Below are positions 48,939 to 57,678 of a stretch of 64,000 bases of DNA, in pieces. Position 1 is the first letter of the stretch, and each line of letters opens with the position of its first letter. A program made the position numbers and the translations under genes. The notes beneath the pieces were generated by a model. That model did not search any database, was not told the DNA's origin, and worked only from the letters and a program-made list of their open reading frames with translations. The stretch is from Croceibacterium aestuarii (lineage in GTDB: Bacteria; Pseudomonadota; Alphaproteobacteria; Sphingomonadales; Sphingomonadaceae), in contig NZ_CP131039.1 in assembly GCF_030657335.1 (NCBI RefSeq), positions 1,442,501 through 1,506,500 on the forward strand, given 5' to 3'.

Positions 48939-50249
48939 ATGGCTCTGGCGCCGGATGGAAGTGCTGCCGTGATCTCGGCCGATGGCGGCAAGCCGATGAG
49001 CTACCGGCCGGCGCTGGCCCTGCTCGCCTCGCTGTTCTTCATGTGGGGCTTCATCACCGTCATCAACAACACGCTGCTGCCGCACCTGCGCAGCGTGTTC
49101 GAGCTCAACTATACCCAGACCACGGTCATCGAATCCGTCTGGTTCATCGCCTACGGCGTGATGGGCATGCCCTCGGCGTTCCTGATCGAGCGGACCGGAT
49201 ACAAGAAGGCGATCATCATCGGCCTCGCTGCCATGGCCGTCGGTGCGCTGTGCATGGTGCCGGCGGCCCGGCTGCCGTCCTACGGCGTGACGCTGGCGGC
49301 GCTGTTCGTCATCGCCAGCGGCATCACCTTGCTGCAGGTCGCGGCCAATCCCTACGTTGCCGTCATCGGCCCGGCGGAAAGCTCCGAATCGCGCTTGACG
49401 CTGGTCCAGGCGTTCAACTCGATGGGCACCTTCTTCGCCCCTTATTTCGGCGGCTACCTGATCCTCAGCCGGACCATCGGCGGGACCTCGCTCGAGGGCA
49501 CCGAGCTGACCGCTGCGCAGCGGCTGGCGGATGCCGAGGCGACCCAGCTGCCCTATGTCCTGGTGGCGATCGTACTGGCGGTCATCGCGGTCATTATCTG
49601 GCGCTCGCCGCTCCCCGCGCTCGGTTCGGCCACGAGCCGCGTCGCGCAGGAGGAGCGCAAGAAGCTATCGCTGTGGAGCCACCGTCATCTCGTGCTCGGC
49701 GTGCCGGCGATCTTCATCTACCTGATCGCCGAGATCGGCGTCGCCAACCTGTTCATCACCTTCGCCATCCTGCCCGACATCGCCGCGATCACCCCGGCGA
49801 CGGCGGCCAACTACCTGGTGCTGATGTGGGGCGGGATGATGGTCGGCCGCTTCGCCGGCAGCTTCCTGATGCGCCGGTTCCCTGCCGACAAGACGTTGGC
49901 CGCCTTCGCGCTGTTCGCCATGGCGGTGATGATCGGCGCGGCGACGCTGCACGGCCCGGTTGCCATGTGGTGCCTGATCCTCGTCGGGCTCGGGCATTCG
50001 ATCATGTTCCCGACCATCTTCGCGATGGCCATCAAGGGGCTCGGCCCGCTCACCGAAGAGGCCTCGGGCCTGCTCATCACCGCCATCGCCGGCGGTGCGC
50101 TGGTCGTGGTGCAGGGCTGGCTGGCCGACACCTACGGATTGCAGAACAGCTTCTGGCTGACGGTGGCCTGCGAGCTTTACGTCCTGTTCTACGCGCTCTG
50201 GGGCTCGAAGGTGCGCAACCCGCTCCCGCCGGTGGTCGAGGCCGGATAG
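48939..50249 (+). CDS. Sugar MFS transporter, FucP-like
   Basis: This 436-residue major-facilitator protein has 12 predicted TM helices and resembles the fucose/glucose/galactose:H+ symporter group. FFMWGFITVINNTLLPHLRS (about 28-47) is the family's first-helix signature. TLLQVAANPYVAVIGPAESS and QAFNSMGTFFAPYFGG mark helices 4 and 5. The ribosome-binding site GGGGAGGG precedes the ATG at 48939. It shares a divergent operator region with the arabonate dehydratase, so it probably imports L-arabinose or xylose. Confidence 0.9.
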   Translation: MALAPDGSAAVISADGGKPMSYRPALALLASLFFMWGFITVINNTLLPHLRSVFELNYTQTTVIESVWFIAYGVMGMPSAFLIERTGYKKAIIIGLAAMAVGALCMVPAARLPSYGVTLAALFVIASGITLLQVAANPYVAVIGPAESSESRLTLVQAFNSMGTFFAPYFGGYLILSRTIGGTSLEGTELTAAQRLADAEATQLPYVLVAIVLAVIAVIIWRSPLPALGSATSRVAQEERKKLSLWSHRHLVLGVPAIFIYLIAEIGVANLFITFAILPDIAAITPATAANYLVLMWGGMMVGRFAGSFLMRRFPADKTLAAFALFAMAVMIGAATLHGPVAMWCLILVGLGHSIMFPTIFAMAIKGLGPLTEEASGLLITAIAGGALVVVQGWLADTYGLQNSFWLTVACELYVLFYALWGSKVRNPLPPVVEAG

Positions 50250-50292
50250 CCCTCGCTGCGAAACCTCTTGTCGAATGGGGCGCTGCCCGGTT

Positions 50293-50306
50293 AGGTAGCG
50301 CTAACA
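50293..50306. promoter_or_regulatory. LacI-type operator (xyl-box) upstream of the AraE-like transporter
   Basis: AGGTAGCGCTAACA differs at one base from the box before the TonB receptor (TGGTAGCGCTAACA). It lies 37 bases upstream of the transporter ATG in a 94-base gap. It should control the transporter-halogenase-halogenase-like operon. Confidence 0.75.
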
Positions 50307-50343
50307 TTAATCGCGCAAAAGCCGCGAACGAGGAGGGGATTCG

Positions 50344-51798
50344 ATGGAAACGACACGCACCAGCGTCAACATGGCGCTCATTGCAGCAATCGTCGCGGTG
50401 GCGACGATAGGCGGCTTGCTCTTCGGGTATGACAGCGGCGCGGTGAACGGCACCCAGGAAGGGCTGCGGCAGACGTTCGACCTCTCTCCGGCGGCGCTGG
50501 GGTTCACGGTCGGGTCGCTGCTGATCGGCTGCGCGGTCGGCGCCTTCTTCGCCGGGCGGCTGGCGGACGTGATCGGCCGCCGCAAGGTGATGATCATTGC
50601 CGCCCTGCTGTTCGTCCTCGGCGCGCTGGTGCAGGGCCTGACCGGAGTGCACGAGCTCTTCGTGCTGGCGCGTTTTTCCGGCGGCATGGCCGTCGGCGCC
50701 GCCAGCGTGCTCTCGCCGCTCTACATCTCCGAAGTCGCCCCGGCCAACATCCGCGGCCGGCTGACGACGGTGCAGCAGGTGATGATCATCTCCGGCCTGA
50801 CCGCCGCCTTCGTGGTCAACTATTTCCTCGCCCAGTCGGCAGGGAGCTCGCTCGGCGAGATCGGCGGAACCGTGGCTTGGCGCTGGATGTACCTGGCGCA
50901 GTCGGTCCCCGCGATCGTCTTCCTCGTCGCCCTGTTCTTCATTCCCGAAAGCCCGCGCTACCTCGTCAGCCGCGGCCACGACGAGCAGGCCCGCGGCGTG
51001 CTGACGCGGCTGTTCGGGCCCGACGAAGCGGCGCGCAAGCTCGGCGAAATCCGCGCCAGCTTCTCCGCCGACCACCGCCCGCGGCTGTCCGACGTGACCC
51101 TGCCGGGCAAGATCTTCCGCCCGATCGTGTGGGCCGGGATCATGCTGGCGACCTTCCAGCAGTTCGTCGGCATCAACATCATCTTCTATTACGGCGAAAC
51201 GCTGTGGAAGCTGGCCGGCGTGTCGGAGGAGGTGGCGCTGGAGCGCAACATCGTCTCGGGCCTGGTCTCGATCGCCGCGGTCTTCGCCGCGATCATGGTC
51301 ATCGACAAGATCGGCCGCAAGCCGCTGCTCATGATCGGCTCGGTCGGCATGGCGGTGACGCTGGGCGCGATGACCTGGGCGTTCTCCGGGGCGAGCGAGG
51401 ATGCGGCGGGCAACCTCATGCTCGATCCCAGCGTCGGCTGGGTCGCGCTGGTCGCGGCCAACCTCTACGTGATCTTCTTCAACTTCAGCTGGGGCCCGGT
51501 GATGTGGGTCATGCTGGGCGAGATGTTCCCCAACCAGATCCGCGGTTCGGCGCTGGCCGTCGCCGGCGTGGCGCAGTGGGGCGCGAACTACGCGGTGGTA
51601 CAGAGCTTCCCGTGGATGGCCGACAATTTCGGGCTGGCCTCGACGTACGCCTTCTACACCGTCAGCGCGGTGATCAGCTTCTTCCTGGTCAAGTCCTTCG
51701 TCAACGAGACCAAGGGCAAGGAGCTGGAGGAAATGGAAGGCTGGGAAGCTCCCTCGGCCGCCGGGGATGCAATTGTCCCGGCCGTCCGCGAAGGCTGA
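50344..51798 (+). CDS. Sugar porter MFS transporter (AraE/XylE-like)
   Basis: This 484-residue sugar:H+ symporter has 12 TM helices. Sugar-porter signatures are GGLLFGYDSGAVNGTQEGL in helix 1, ADVIGRRKVMI in loop 2-3, PESPRYLVSRGHDEQ after helix 6, QQFVGINIIFYYGETL in helix 7 and DKIGRKPLLMIGS in loop 8-9. The terminal KGKELEEMEGWE matches the family's ETKG-LEE end. Xylose or arabinose is the likely substrate, given the box and neighbours. It is followed 51 bases later by a tryptophan-halogenase-like gene. The start follows GAGGAGGGG. Confidence 0.94.
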   Translation: METTRTSVNMALIAAIVAVATIGGLLFGYDSGAVNGTQEGLRQTFDLSPAALGFTVGSLLIGCAVGAFFAGRLADVIGRRKVMIIAALLFVLGALVQGLTGVHELFVLARFSGGMAVGAASVLSPLYISEVAPANIRGRLTTVQQVMIISGLTAAFVVNYFLAQSAGSSLGEIGGTVAWRWMYLAQSVPAIVFLVALFFIPESPRYLVSRGHDEQARGVLTRLFGPDEAARKLGEIRASFSADHRPRLSDVTLPGKIFRPIVWAGIMLATFQQFVGINIIFYYGETLWKLAGVSEEVALERNIVSGLVSIAAVFAAIMVIDKIGRKPLLMIGSVGMAVTLGAMTWAFSGASEDAAGNLMLDPSVGWVALVAANLYVIFFNFSWGPVMWVMLGEMFPNQIRGSALAVAGVAQWGANYAVVQSFPWMADNFGLASTYAFYTVSAVISFFLVKSFVNETKGKELEEMEGWEAPSAAGDAIVPAVREG

Positions 51799-51849
51799 GC
51801 CGATGGCGCGGGGCTGGCCCGCGCCGCGCCATCGACCTATCCTGCATCG

Positions 51850-53373
51850 GTGAGCAATCCCGACCGCAAGCCCGTTCGCGTCGTCGTCCTCGGCGGCGGT
51901 ACCGCCGGATGGATGAGCGCGGCCGGGCTGGCCGGGCTGCTCGGCCCGCTGGTCGAAGTGACGCTGGTCGAGAGCGAGGATATCGGCATCGTCGGCGTCG
52001 GCGAAGCCACCTTGCCGCACATCCGCGGCTACGTGGAACGGCTCGGCATCGACGAGGCCGCGTTCATGCAGGCGACCCATGCGACCTACAAGCTGGGCAT
52101 AGACTTCCGCGATTTCGGGCGGATCGGCGAAAGCTACGTCCACCCTTTCGGCACCTTCGGCGAGGAAGTCGCCGGCGTCCCCTTCCACCACTACTGGCTC
52201 GAAATGCAGCGCCAGGGCCGGGCGGACGAGATCGGCAGCTACTCGCTGGCCGTCACGGCGGCGCTGGAGAACAAGTTCCGCCCGCCGACCACCGATGCCA
52301 GCCTGACCTCGACCTACGGCTACGCCTACCAGTTCGACGCCACGCTGTTCGGGCCCTTCCTGCGCGAGCACGCGAGGAAGCTCGGCGTTGCGCGGATCGA
52401 GGGCAAGGTGGTCGAAGTGAAGCAGGACGGCGAGAGCGGCGACGTCACCGCGCTGGTGCTCGAAAATGGGCAGCAAATCGCCGGCGACCTGTTCGTCGAC
52501 TGCTCGGGCTTCCGCGCGCTGATGATCGGCGGCACGCTGGAGGAGGAATGGGAAGACTGGTCGCAGTGGCTGCCGTGCGACCGGGCCGCGGCGATGCCGT
52601 GCGAGCACGTTCGCGAGGAAATCCATCCCTACACGACCGCCATCGCCATGCCGGCAGGCTGGCGCTGGCGCATCCCGCTGCAGCACCGGATCGGCAACGG
52701 GTACGTCTTTTCAAGTTCCTTCCTGTCCGAGGACGAGGCCTGTGCGGTCATCGCCGGGGCGGCGGAAGGAACCCGGCTGGCCGACCCGCGGGTGCTGCGC
52801 TTCCGCGCCGGGCGGCGCAGGGCGAGCTGGAACCGCAACGTCATTGCCGTGGGCCTCTCCAGCGGCTTCCTCGAACCGCTCGAATCGACTTCGATCTATC
52901 TGGCGCAGATGGCGGTGACCTACCTCCTCGAACTGTTCCCCGAAGGCGGCCGGATCGATCCGCGCGATCGCGACGAATTCAACCGCCTGGTCGACATGGA
53001 ATACGACCGGGTGCGCGACTTCCTGATCCTCCACTACCATGCCACGACGCGCGACGATTCCGAGTTCTGGAACCACGTGCGCACGATGCGGGTGCCGGAT
53101 TCGCTGCAGGAGAAGATGACTCTCTGGCGCGAGACCGGGCGGGTCGAGAAATACTCCGACGGACTGTTCTACGACGCCTCGTGGATCGCGGTCTATCTCG
53201 GCCAGGGATTGCTGCCCGAGTGCCACGATCCGCGCACGCGTCTGCCCGACCCGGACCGGATCGCGCGTGCGCTGGGTTCGCTGCAGCAGGCGATCCGCGA
53301 CGAGACCGCGGCGATGCCGGGCCACCGCGACTTCCTGATGTCGCGTGCCGAGCGGCTGGCGGCAGCGCCATGA
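51850..53373 (+). CDS. Tryptophan halogenase family flavoprotein (1 of 3 intact)
   Basis: This 507-residue flavin-dependent halogenase-like protein starts at GTG. It has the FAD loop GGGTAGWM (15-22), the halogenase lysine context ATYKLGIDF with Lys81, the WxWxIP motif WRWRIP (271-276) and the EPLEST segment that holds the second catalytic residue. FHHYWL and DLFVDCSGFR are other family segments. Halogenation of tryptophan is not implied; relatives sit beside TonB receptors in glycan-uptake loci and have unknown substrates. It follows the AraE-like transporter and overlaps a degenerate paralogue (ATGA). Confidence 0.9.
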   Translation: MSNPDRKPVRVVVLGGGTAGWMSAAGLAGLLGPLVEVTLVESEDIGIVGVGEATLPHIRGYVERLGIDEAAFMQATHATYKLGIDFRDFGRIGESYVHPFGTFGEEVAGVPFHHYWLEMQRQGRADEIGSYSLAVTAALENKFRPPTTDASLTSTYGYAYQFDATLFGPFLREHARKLGVARIEGKVVEVKQDGESGDVTALVLENGQQIAGDLFVDCSGFRALMIGGTLEEEWEDWSQWLPCDRAAAMPCEHVREEIHPYTTAIAMPAGWRWRIPLQHRIGNGYVFSSSFLSEDEACAVIAGAAEGTRLADPRVLRFRAGRRRASWNRNVIAVGLSSGFLEPLESTSIYLAQMAVTYLLELFPEGGRIDPRDRDEFNRLVDMEYDRVRDFLILHYHATTRDDSEFWNHVRTMRVPDSLQEKMTLWRETGRVEKYSDGLFYDASWIAVYLGQGLLPECHDPRTRLPDPDRIARALGSLQQAIRDETAAMPGHRDFLMSRAERLAAAP

Positions 53374-54818
53374 GCGAGCCGCGCGAACTTCCGGCCCGGA
53401 TCGTCGTCGCGGGCGACGGTCCGCTTGGCGTACTTGCCGCGATCGGCCTGCGCCGGGCCTTGCCGACCACCGAGCTGCTGGTCCTCGCCCTTCCGCCCGA
53501 TCCCGGCGCGTTCGCCGAGCGTATCGGCACCGCCTTGCCCTTCACCAACCGCCTCCACGACCGCCTGCAGGTCGGCGAGGACGATCTTGTGCGCAAGGCC
53601 GGGGCGAGCCACCGGCTGGTCATGCGCTATTTCGGCGGCGGCGGGCCGGGACAGCAGGGTGCCGCCGGTTACGGGGCGGCGGTCGACCCGGCGATGGCCA
53701 CGGCTTTCGCCAGGGAATGGGGCGGCGGTCCGCGCAACGCCGGGACCGCCGCGCCGCCGCGTTCGCTCGGCGAGGTTCTCGCTGCGGCAGGCCGCTTCGC
53801 GCCGCCGCAGGGCGAAGCGGAGTCTCCGCTGGCGGACCTCGATTACGCCCTGCGCTGGAACGTGCCGGCATACCGCGAACTGCTGGTCGGGATCGCCGCG
53901 CAGCTCGGGGTTCAGCACGCCCGGGTCGATATTCGCGGCTTCAGGCCGGACGGCGAAGGCGGTATCGCTGCCTTGGTCGCAGAAGGCGTGGGCGAGATCC
54001 CCGGCGATCTGTTCGTCGACTGCACCGGTTCGCGCGCGCTCCTTCATTCGCATCTGCCCGAAGCGCGGCAGATCGACTGGCACGCCATGCACCCCGTGCG
54101 GCGGATCGCGATGGCGGAAGCAGGGCGGCCGGTCCTGGCCTTGGAGGACCGTGCTGCGTTTACCCCGCTGGGCTGGCGGTGGGATCTCGCCGGGCGGGAC
54201 GGTCTGCAGACGATCCTCGGCATTGCCGGAGAGGCGGGCGACGAGGCGATTTCCGCCGCGCTGGGCGAGCCCCCCGCCGCGATCGTTCCCTTTTCGCCGG
54301 GGCGGGCCGAAGCGCCGTGGCTCGGCAACGTCGTGGCCCTCGGCGATGCCGCGGCCCGGATCGAGCCGCTCGGCGGCATTGCCCAGGACCTGGCCCACCG
54401 CCAGCTTGCTCTGCTCCTCGAGCTTCTCCCCGGACGCACCGTCGATGCTGCGGAGCGTGCCGAATTCAACCGCCGCGCCGCACTGATGGCGGACCGCGCC
54501 GCCGACTGGGTCGCGGTGCACTATGCGGCGCCCGCTGCCGGGGAGCTGTTCCCGCATCTGTGGCGCTCGCCCGAGCTCGAGCGCGCTCTCGACCAGTACG
54601 TGCGCCGCGGCCGGACCCCGTTCGCCGAGGAAGCGCCCATGCTGGTGCAAGAGTGGGGCGCGCTGCTCCAGGCGCTCGGCGTGCCCTCGGGAGAGAGCCC
54701 GCTGACCGCTGCGGCAGCCGGAGATGAAAACGATGGCGGACGGCACTTTGCCGCCCGGGCAGAGGCGGCGCTCGCCGCCGCGCCGCCCTATGCGGAGTGG
54801 GTGCAGGAGCTGCTTTGA
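53370..54818 (+). CDS. Degenerate tryptophan-halogenase-like protein
   Basis: This 482-residue protein follows the halogenase with an ATGA overlap and keeps the family layout but not the active site. The FAD loop is GDGPLG in place of GGGTAG. The residue aligned with the catalytic lysine is Arg82 (ASHRLVMRYF against ATYKLGIDF). WxWxIP has become WRWDLA (269-274), and EPLEST is EPLGGI (332-337). DLFVDCTGSR (213-222) is still clear. It probably lacks halogenase activity and may be a partner or a repurposed flavoprotein. The true family may also be called FAD-dependent oxidoreductase. Confidence 0.75.
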   Translation: MSEPRELPARIVVAGDGPLGVLAAIGLRRALPTTELLVLALPPDPGAFAERIGTALPFTNRLHDRLQVGEDDLVRKAGASHRLVMRYFGGGGPGQQGAAGYGAAVDPAMATAFAREWGGGPRNAGTAAPPRSLGEVLAAAGRFAPPQGEAESPLADLDYALRWNVPAYRELLVGIAAQLGVQHARVDIRGFRPDGEGGIAALVAEGVGEIPGDLFVDCTGSRALLHSHLPEARQIDWHAMHPVRRIAMAEAGRPVLALEDRAAFTPLGWRWDLAGRDGLQTILGIAGEAGDEAISAALGEPPAAIVPFSPGRAEAPWLGNVVALGDAAARIEPLGGIAQDLAHRQLALLLELLPGRTVDAAERAEFNRRAALMADRAADWVAVHYAAPAAGELFPHLWRSPELERALDQYVRRGRTPFAEEAPMLVQEWGALLQALGVPSGESPLTAAAAGDENDGGRHFAARAEAALAAAPPYAEWVQELL

Positions 54819-55132
54819 GGCCCTTGCACCGGCGCGGGTCGAGCGCGGCGGACAAAGCACTTTCCTACACGGCGGCAATCTGCCTAAGTCCCGCGTATGC
54901 GCGTCGCCCTGCCTCTTTTGCCGCCACACTCGGCTAAATGTGTTCAGGGGGCGGCATCGCAGTTCGCGCGATTTTTTTTCGCACTCCGCTATGAGTAACC
55001 CTGCGGATAGGCGATGATTACAAGCTCAAGGCATTGAAAGTATTGTATTTGCAGGATTCCGGACAAGGTTACACCAGTAAACTGGCGTAACCCTGCGCTG
55101 CCCCGCCGGCGGAGGCAGAGTGCCGATTTGGC
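54819..55132. other. 314-base intergenic region between convergent genes, with two hairpins
   Basis: There is no coding sequence here that I can support. A weak hairpin, atcgc-agttcgc-gcgat (54956-54972), runs into eight T residues (to about 54979) and may terminate the plus-strand halogenase operon. A strong inverted repeat, GGTTACACCAGT-aa-ACTGGCGTAACC (55067-55092, one mismatched pair), lies 41 bases after the end of the minus-strand cupin gene. It has no clear T run on either side. The rest has lower GC than its surroundings (about 55020-55070). Confidence 0.6.
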
Positions 55133-56146
55133 CTAGCCGGCAATTTGCCGCAGCATGGCCCTCATCTGCGCAAAGAGGCCCTCGCTCGCGGGCGAGAGGA
55201 TGCCCTTGGCGTGAGCGGGCAGGTGCGCGGCGGGATCGCCGTTGCTCTCGAACACGTAGTGGTCGAGCATCATGCGCCAGACGTCCCGGTCTTGCGGCGG
55301 CAGGTGGCGGAACGCGTAGATCGCGTGGAGCAGCGCGTCGTAAGGCGGCGCGATGCCCGGCGGGCTGTCGTTCCACCAGTAGTTGACGAGGATCGAGACG
55401 GGCTCGAGCGATTCCACCCCGTGCCACCAGGTGTAGGGAATGTAGAGCGCGTCGCCCGGCTCCAGAGTCGTCTGCTGTGCATGCTCCCAGGCCTCGGCGA
55501 AGCGCGGATAGCGCGCCAGATCGGGGGCGTGCGGATCGACCATGCTCACCGGTGTGCCCGCCGGGGTCAGCTCGAAGGGACCGGCATAGAGATTGGCAAG
55601 CTGCTCGGGCGGGAACAGCGTGAAGCGCCGCCGCCCGGCCACGCAGCAGGCCACGTTCTCCTTCACGTCGTAATGCGGCGCGACGCGGATGCGATTGCCG
55701 ATCCAGATGCGCGCGGCCACCTCGGGCAGCAGGGCGAGCCGGTTCGCCTCGGCAAACGCGGGCAGCACGTCGGGTATGACCTCGGACTGCACCGCGAACG
55801 CGGGCGGATCGCTGATCTCCTTCGCGGCGAGCAGGTCGCGCAGGAAATCCTCGAGGCGGCCCTTGCCTTGGCGGAAATTGAAGCCGGTCAGGTCGCTGTT
55901 GTAGAAGAAGCGGCCGTCCTCCTCCGGCGGTGCGGCGATCGCCACGACCGGCCGGCGCGGAGCGCATTCCACGAGGTATTCGGCGATCGCCTCGTCGCCC
56001 TCTCGGGCGGCTGCGACCGCCGGCCAGTCGCAGACCAGACCGCGCATGACCACCGGCTTGCGGGCCGCGCGAATCTGCGCGTGGAACCGTGTGGCATCGA
56101 CGCCCGGCACTTCCTCGACCGCGGGCGGCTGGGGCAGTGCGGTCAT
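55133..56146 (-). CDS. Cupin-like (JmjC/cupin_8) domain protein
   Basis: This 337-residue protein of the JmjC-like 2-oxoglutarate oxygenase fold has the metal triad His158-x-Asp160 in VAPHYDVKENV and His242 in YTWWHGVESL. GRRRFTLFPPEQLANLYAGP (171-190) is a strong family signature. Such proteins hydroxylate side chains or bind metal only. Genes of this type repeatedly accompany TonB receptors and halogenase-like proteins in sphingomonads and Caulobacter. Its ATG overlaps the stop of the upstream halogenase-like gene (ATGA), making it the last gene of a three-gene operon. Confidence 0.88.
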   Translation of the reverse strand: MTALPQPPAVEEVPGVDATRFHAQIRAARKPVVMRGLVCDWPAVAAAREGDEAIAEYLVECAPRRPVVAIAAPPEEDGRFFYNSDLTGFNFRQGKGRLEDFLRDLLAAKEISDPPAFAVQSEVIPDVLPAFAEANRLALLPEVAARIWIGNRIRVAPHYDVKENVACCVAGRRRFTLFPPEQLANLYAGPFELTPAGTPVSMVDPHAPDLARYPRFAEAWEHAQQTTLEPGDALYIPYTWWHGVESLEPVSILVNYWWNDSPPGIAPPYDALLHAIYAFRHLPPQDRDVWRMMLDHYVFESNGDPAAHLPAHAKGILSPASEGLFAQMRAMLRQIAG

Positions 56147-57678
56147 GCGATGCGCCGCTCATCCGCCGGTATCGCCGAACCGTTTGCGGCGAGGAACTGG
56201 TCCTGGGTCGGCATCTGCTGCGCCGTCTGCGCCACGACCTCGCGGATGTGCGCCAGCCGCTTGCGCGTTTCCGCGTCGGGCAGGAGGTCGGCGGCGGGGT
56301 GGTATCCGCCGGCCTCGACCCCCTGTCCGACCAGGACCGACAGCCAGCTCGTCTCGGTGAAGAGCTCGTTATGCTCGCGGAATATCCGCCCCGAGGAACG
56401 GAACATCGCCAGCTTCTCCGCCAGCCCCTTCGGCGGGGCGAGGTTGCGGCAATAATCCCAGAACGGCGAATCGTCTCGCTTCGTCGCGTTGTAATGCAGC
56501 AGCAGGAAGTCGCGGATGTCGACGTAGTCGCGCAGCGTCTCGTCGTTGAAGCGCTCGATTTCCCGCGTTCCGAACGCCCGGCTCGGGAACAGCGCCAGCA
56601 GCCGCGCGATGGCCGCCTGGACCAGATGGATTGCCGTCGACTCAAGCGGCTCGAGAAAGCCCCCGGCAAGGCCGAGGGCGACCACGTTCTTCTCCCAGGC
56701 CCGGGCCCGGCGCCCCGCCGTAAAGCGCAGTTGGTTCGGCTCGGCCAGCGGCTCGCCGTCGAGGTTGGCGAGCAGCAGGCCGGTCGCTTCGTCCTCGCTC
56801 ATGTACTGCGAGCAATAGACATGACCGTTGCCGATCCGGTGCTGCAGCGGGATGCGCCATTGCCACCCGGCCGGCCGCGCCGTCGAACGGGTCAGCGTTT
56901 CGCGATCACCGGCCAGCGTGCAGGGTATGGCGACGGCACGATCGCACGGCAGCCACTCGCTCCAGTCGGTGAACGGCACGCCAAGTTCCTGCCCGATCAG
57001 CAACGCGCGGAAACCCGAGCAGTCGATGAAAAGCTCGCCTTCCACTCTTGCGCCGCTTTCTAGCACCACGGCCGTAACGAAGCCGCTCTCACCATCGCGC
57101 TCGACCGAAGTGATCCTGCCTTCGGTCCGCTTCACGCCCTGGCGCTCTGCCCGCCCGCGCAGGTAGCGGGCATAGCGCCCGGCATCGAACTGGAAGGCAT
57201 AGGCGAGCTTGCTCAGCGGCGAACGGGGATTGTCGCGGGCCGGCCACGCCATCTTTCCCGCCTTCCCGGCAGCGACTGCGATCGAATATTCGTCCAGCTC
57301 GCTGGAATCGCCGAGCGAGCGGCCCTTGAGCCAGTGGTGGTGAAACTCGATCCCCATCATGTCCGGGCCGTAGGATCCGAACGGGTGGACATAGCGATGG
57401 CCCAGCCGCGTCCAGTCGACGAACTCGATGCCCAGCTTGTAGGTCGCATGCGTCTCGCGGACGAACTCACTCTCGTCGACCCCGAGCATCGCGTTGAACA
57501 GGTTGATCTGCGGGATCGTCGCTTCGCCGACACCGACCGTGCCGATGGCTTCGGATTCAACCAGCTCGATCGCGAGGCCGGGAAACTGGCCCATGACCTT
57601 GGACAGTGCGGCGGCGGCCATCCAGCCGGCAGTCCCGCCGCCGACAATCACGATCTTGCGAATGGGATCGCCGATCAC
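56143..57678 (-). CDS. Tryptophan halogenase family flavoprotein (2 of 3 intact)
   Basis: This 511-residue protein starts at a GTG that overlaps the stop of the next halogenase gene (GTGA). It has GGGTAGWM (13-20), Lys81 in ATYKLGIEF, WQWRIP (272-277) and the EPLEST segment, so all signature residues are kept. It also has HHHWLKGRSLGD and ELFIDCSGFR. The GTG is favoured because the upstream frame has no family-like sequence. It lies between another halogenase-like gene and the cupin gene, all coupled by four-base overlaps. The substrate is unknown. Confidence 0.9.
   Translation of the reverse strand: MIGDPIRKIVIVGGGTAGWMAAAALSKVMGQFPGLAIELVESEAIGTVGVGEATIPQINLFNAMLGVDESEFVRETHATYKLGIEFVDWTRLGHRYVHPFGSYGPDMMGIEFHHHWLKGRSLGDSSELDEYSIAVAAGKAGKMAWPARDNPRSPLSKLAYAFQFDAGRYARYLRGRAERQGVKRTEGRITSVERDGESGFVTAVVLESGARVEGELFIDCSGFRALLIGQELGVPFTDWSEWLPCDRAVAIPCTLAGDRETLTRSTARPAGWQWRIPLQHRIGNGHVYCSQYMSEDEATGLLLANLDGEPLAEPNQLRFTAGRRARAWEKNVVALGLAGGFLEPLESTAIHLVQAAIARLLALFPSRAFGTREIERFNDETLRDYVDIRDFLLLHYNATKRDDSPFWDYCRNLAPPKGLAEKLAMFRSSGRIFREHNELFTETSWLSVLVGQGVEAGGYHPAADLLPDAETRKRLAHIREVVAQTAQQMPTQDQFLAANGSAIPADERRIA

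Noticed and set aside
50077-52686. An 869-codon open frame antisense to the transporter and halogenase genes
   Set aside because: It runs across two well-supported genes and their intergenic gap and has low-complexity acidic and His-rich composition typical of antisense frames.
50877-53369. A long upstream extension of the degenerate halogenase frame (giving 1313 codons)
   Set aside because: The extension is the shifted frame of the AraE-like transporter and the first halogenase. Homology starts only at the ATG at 53370.
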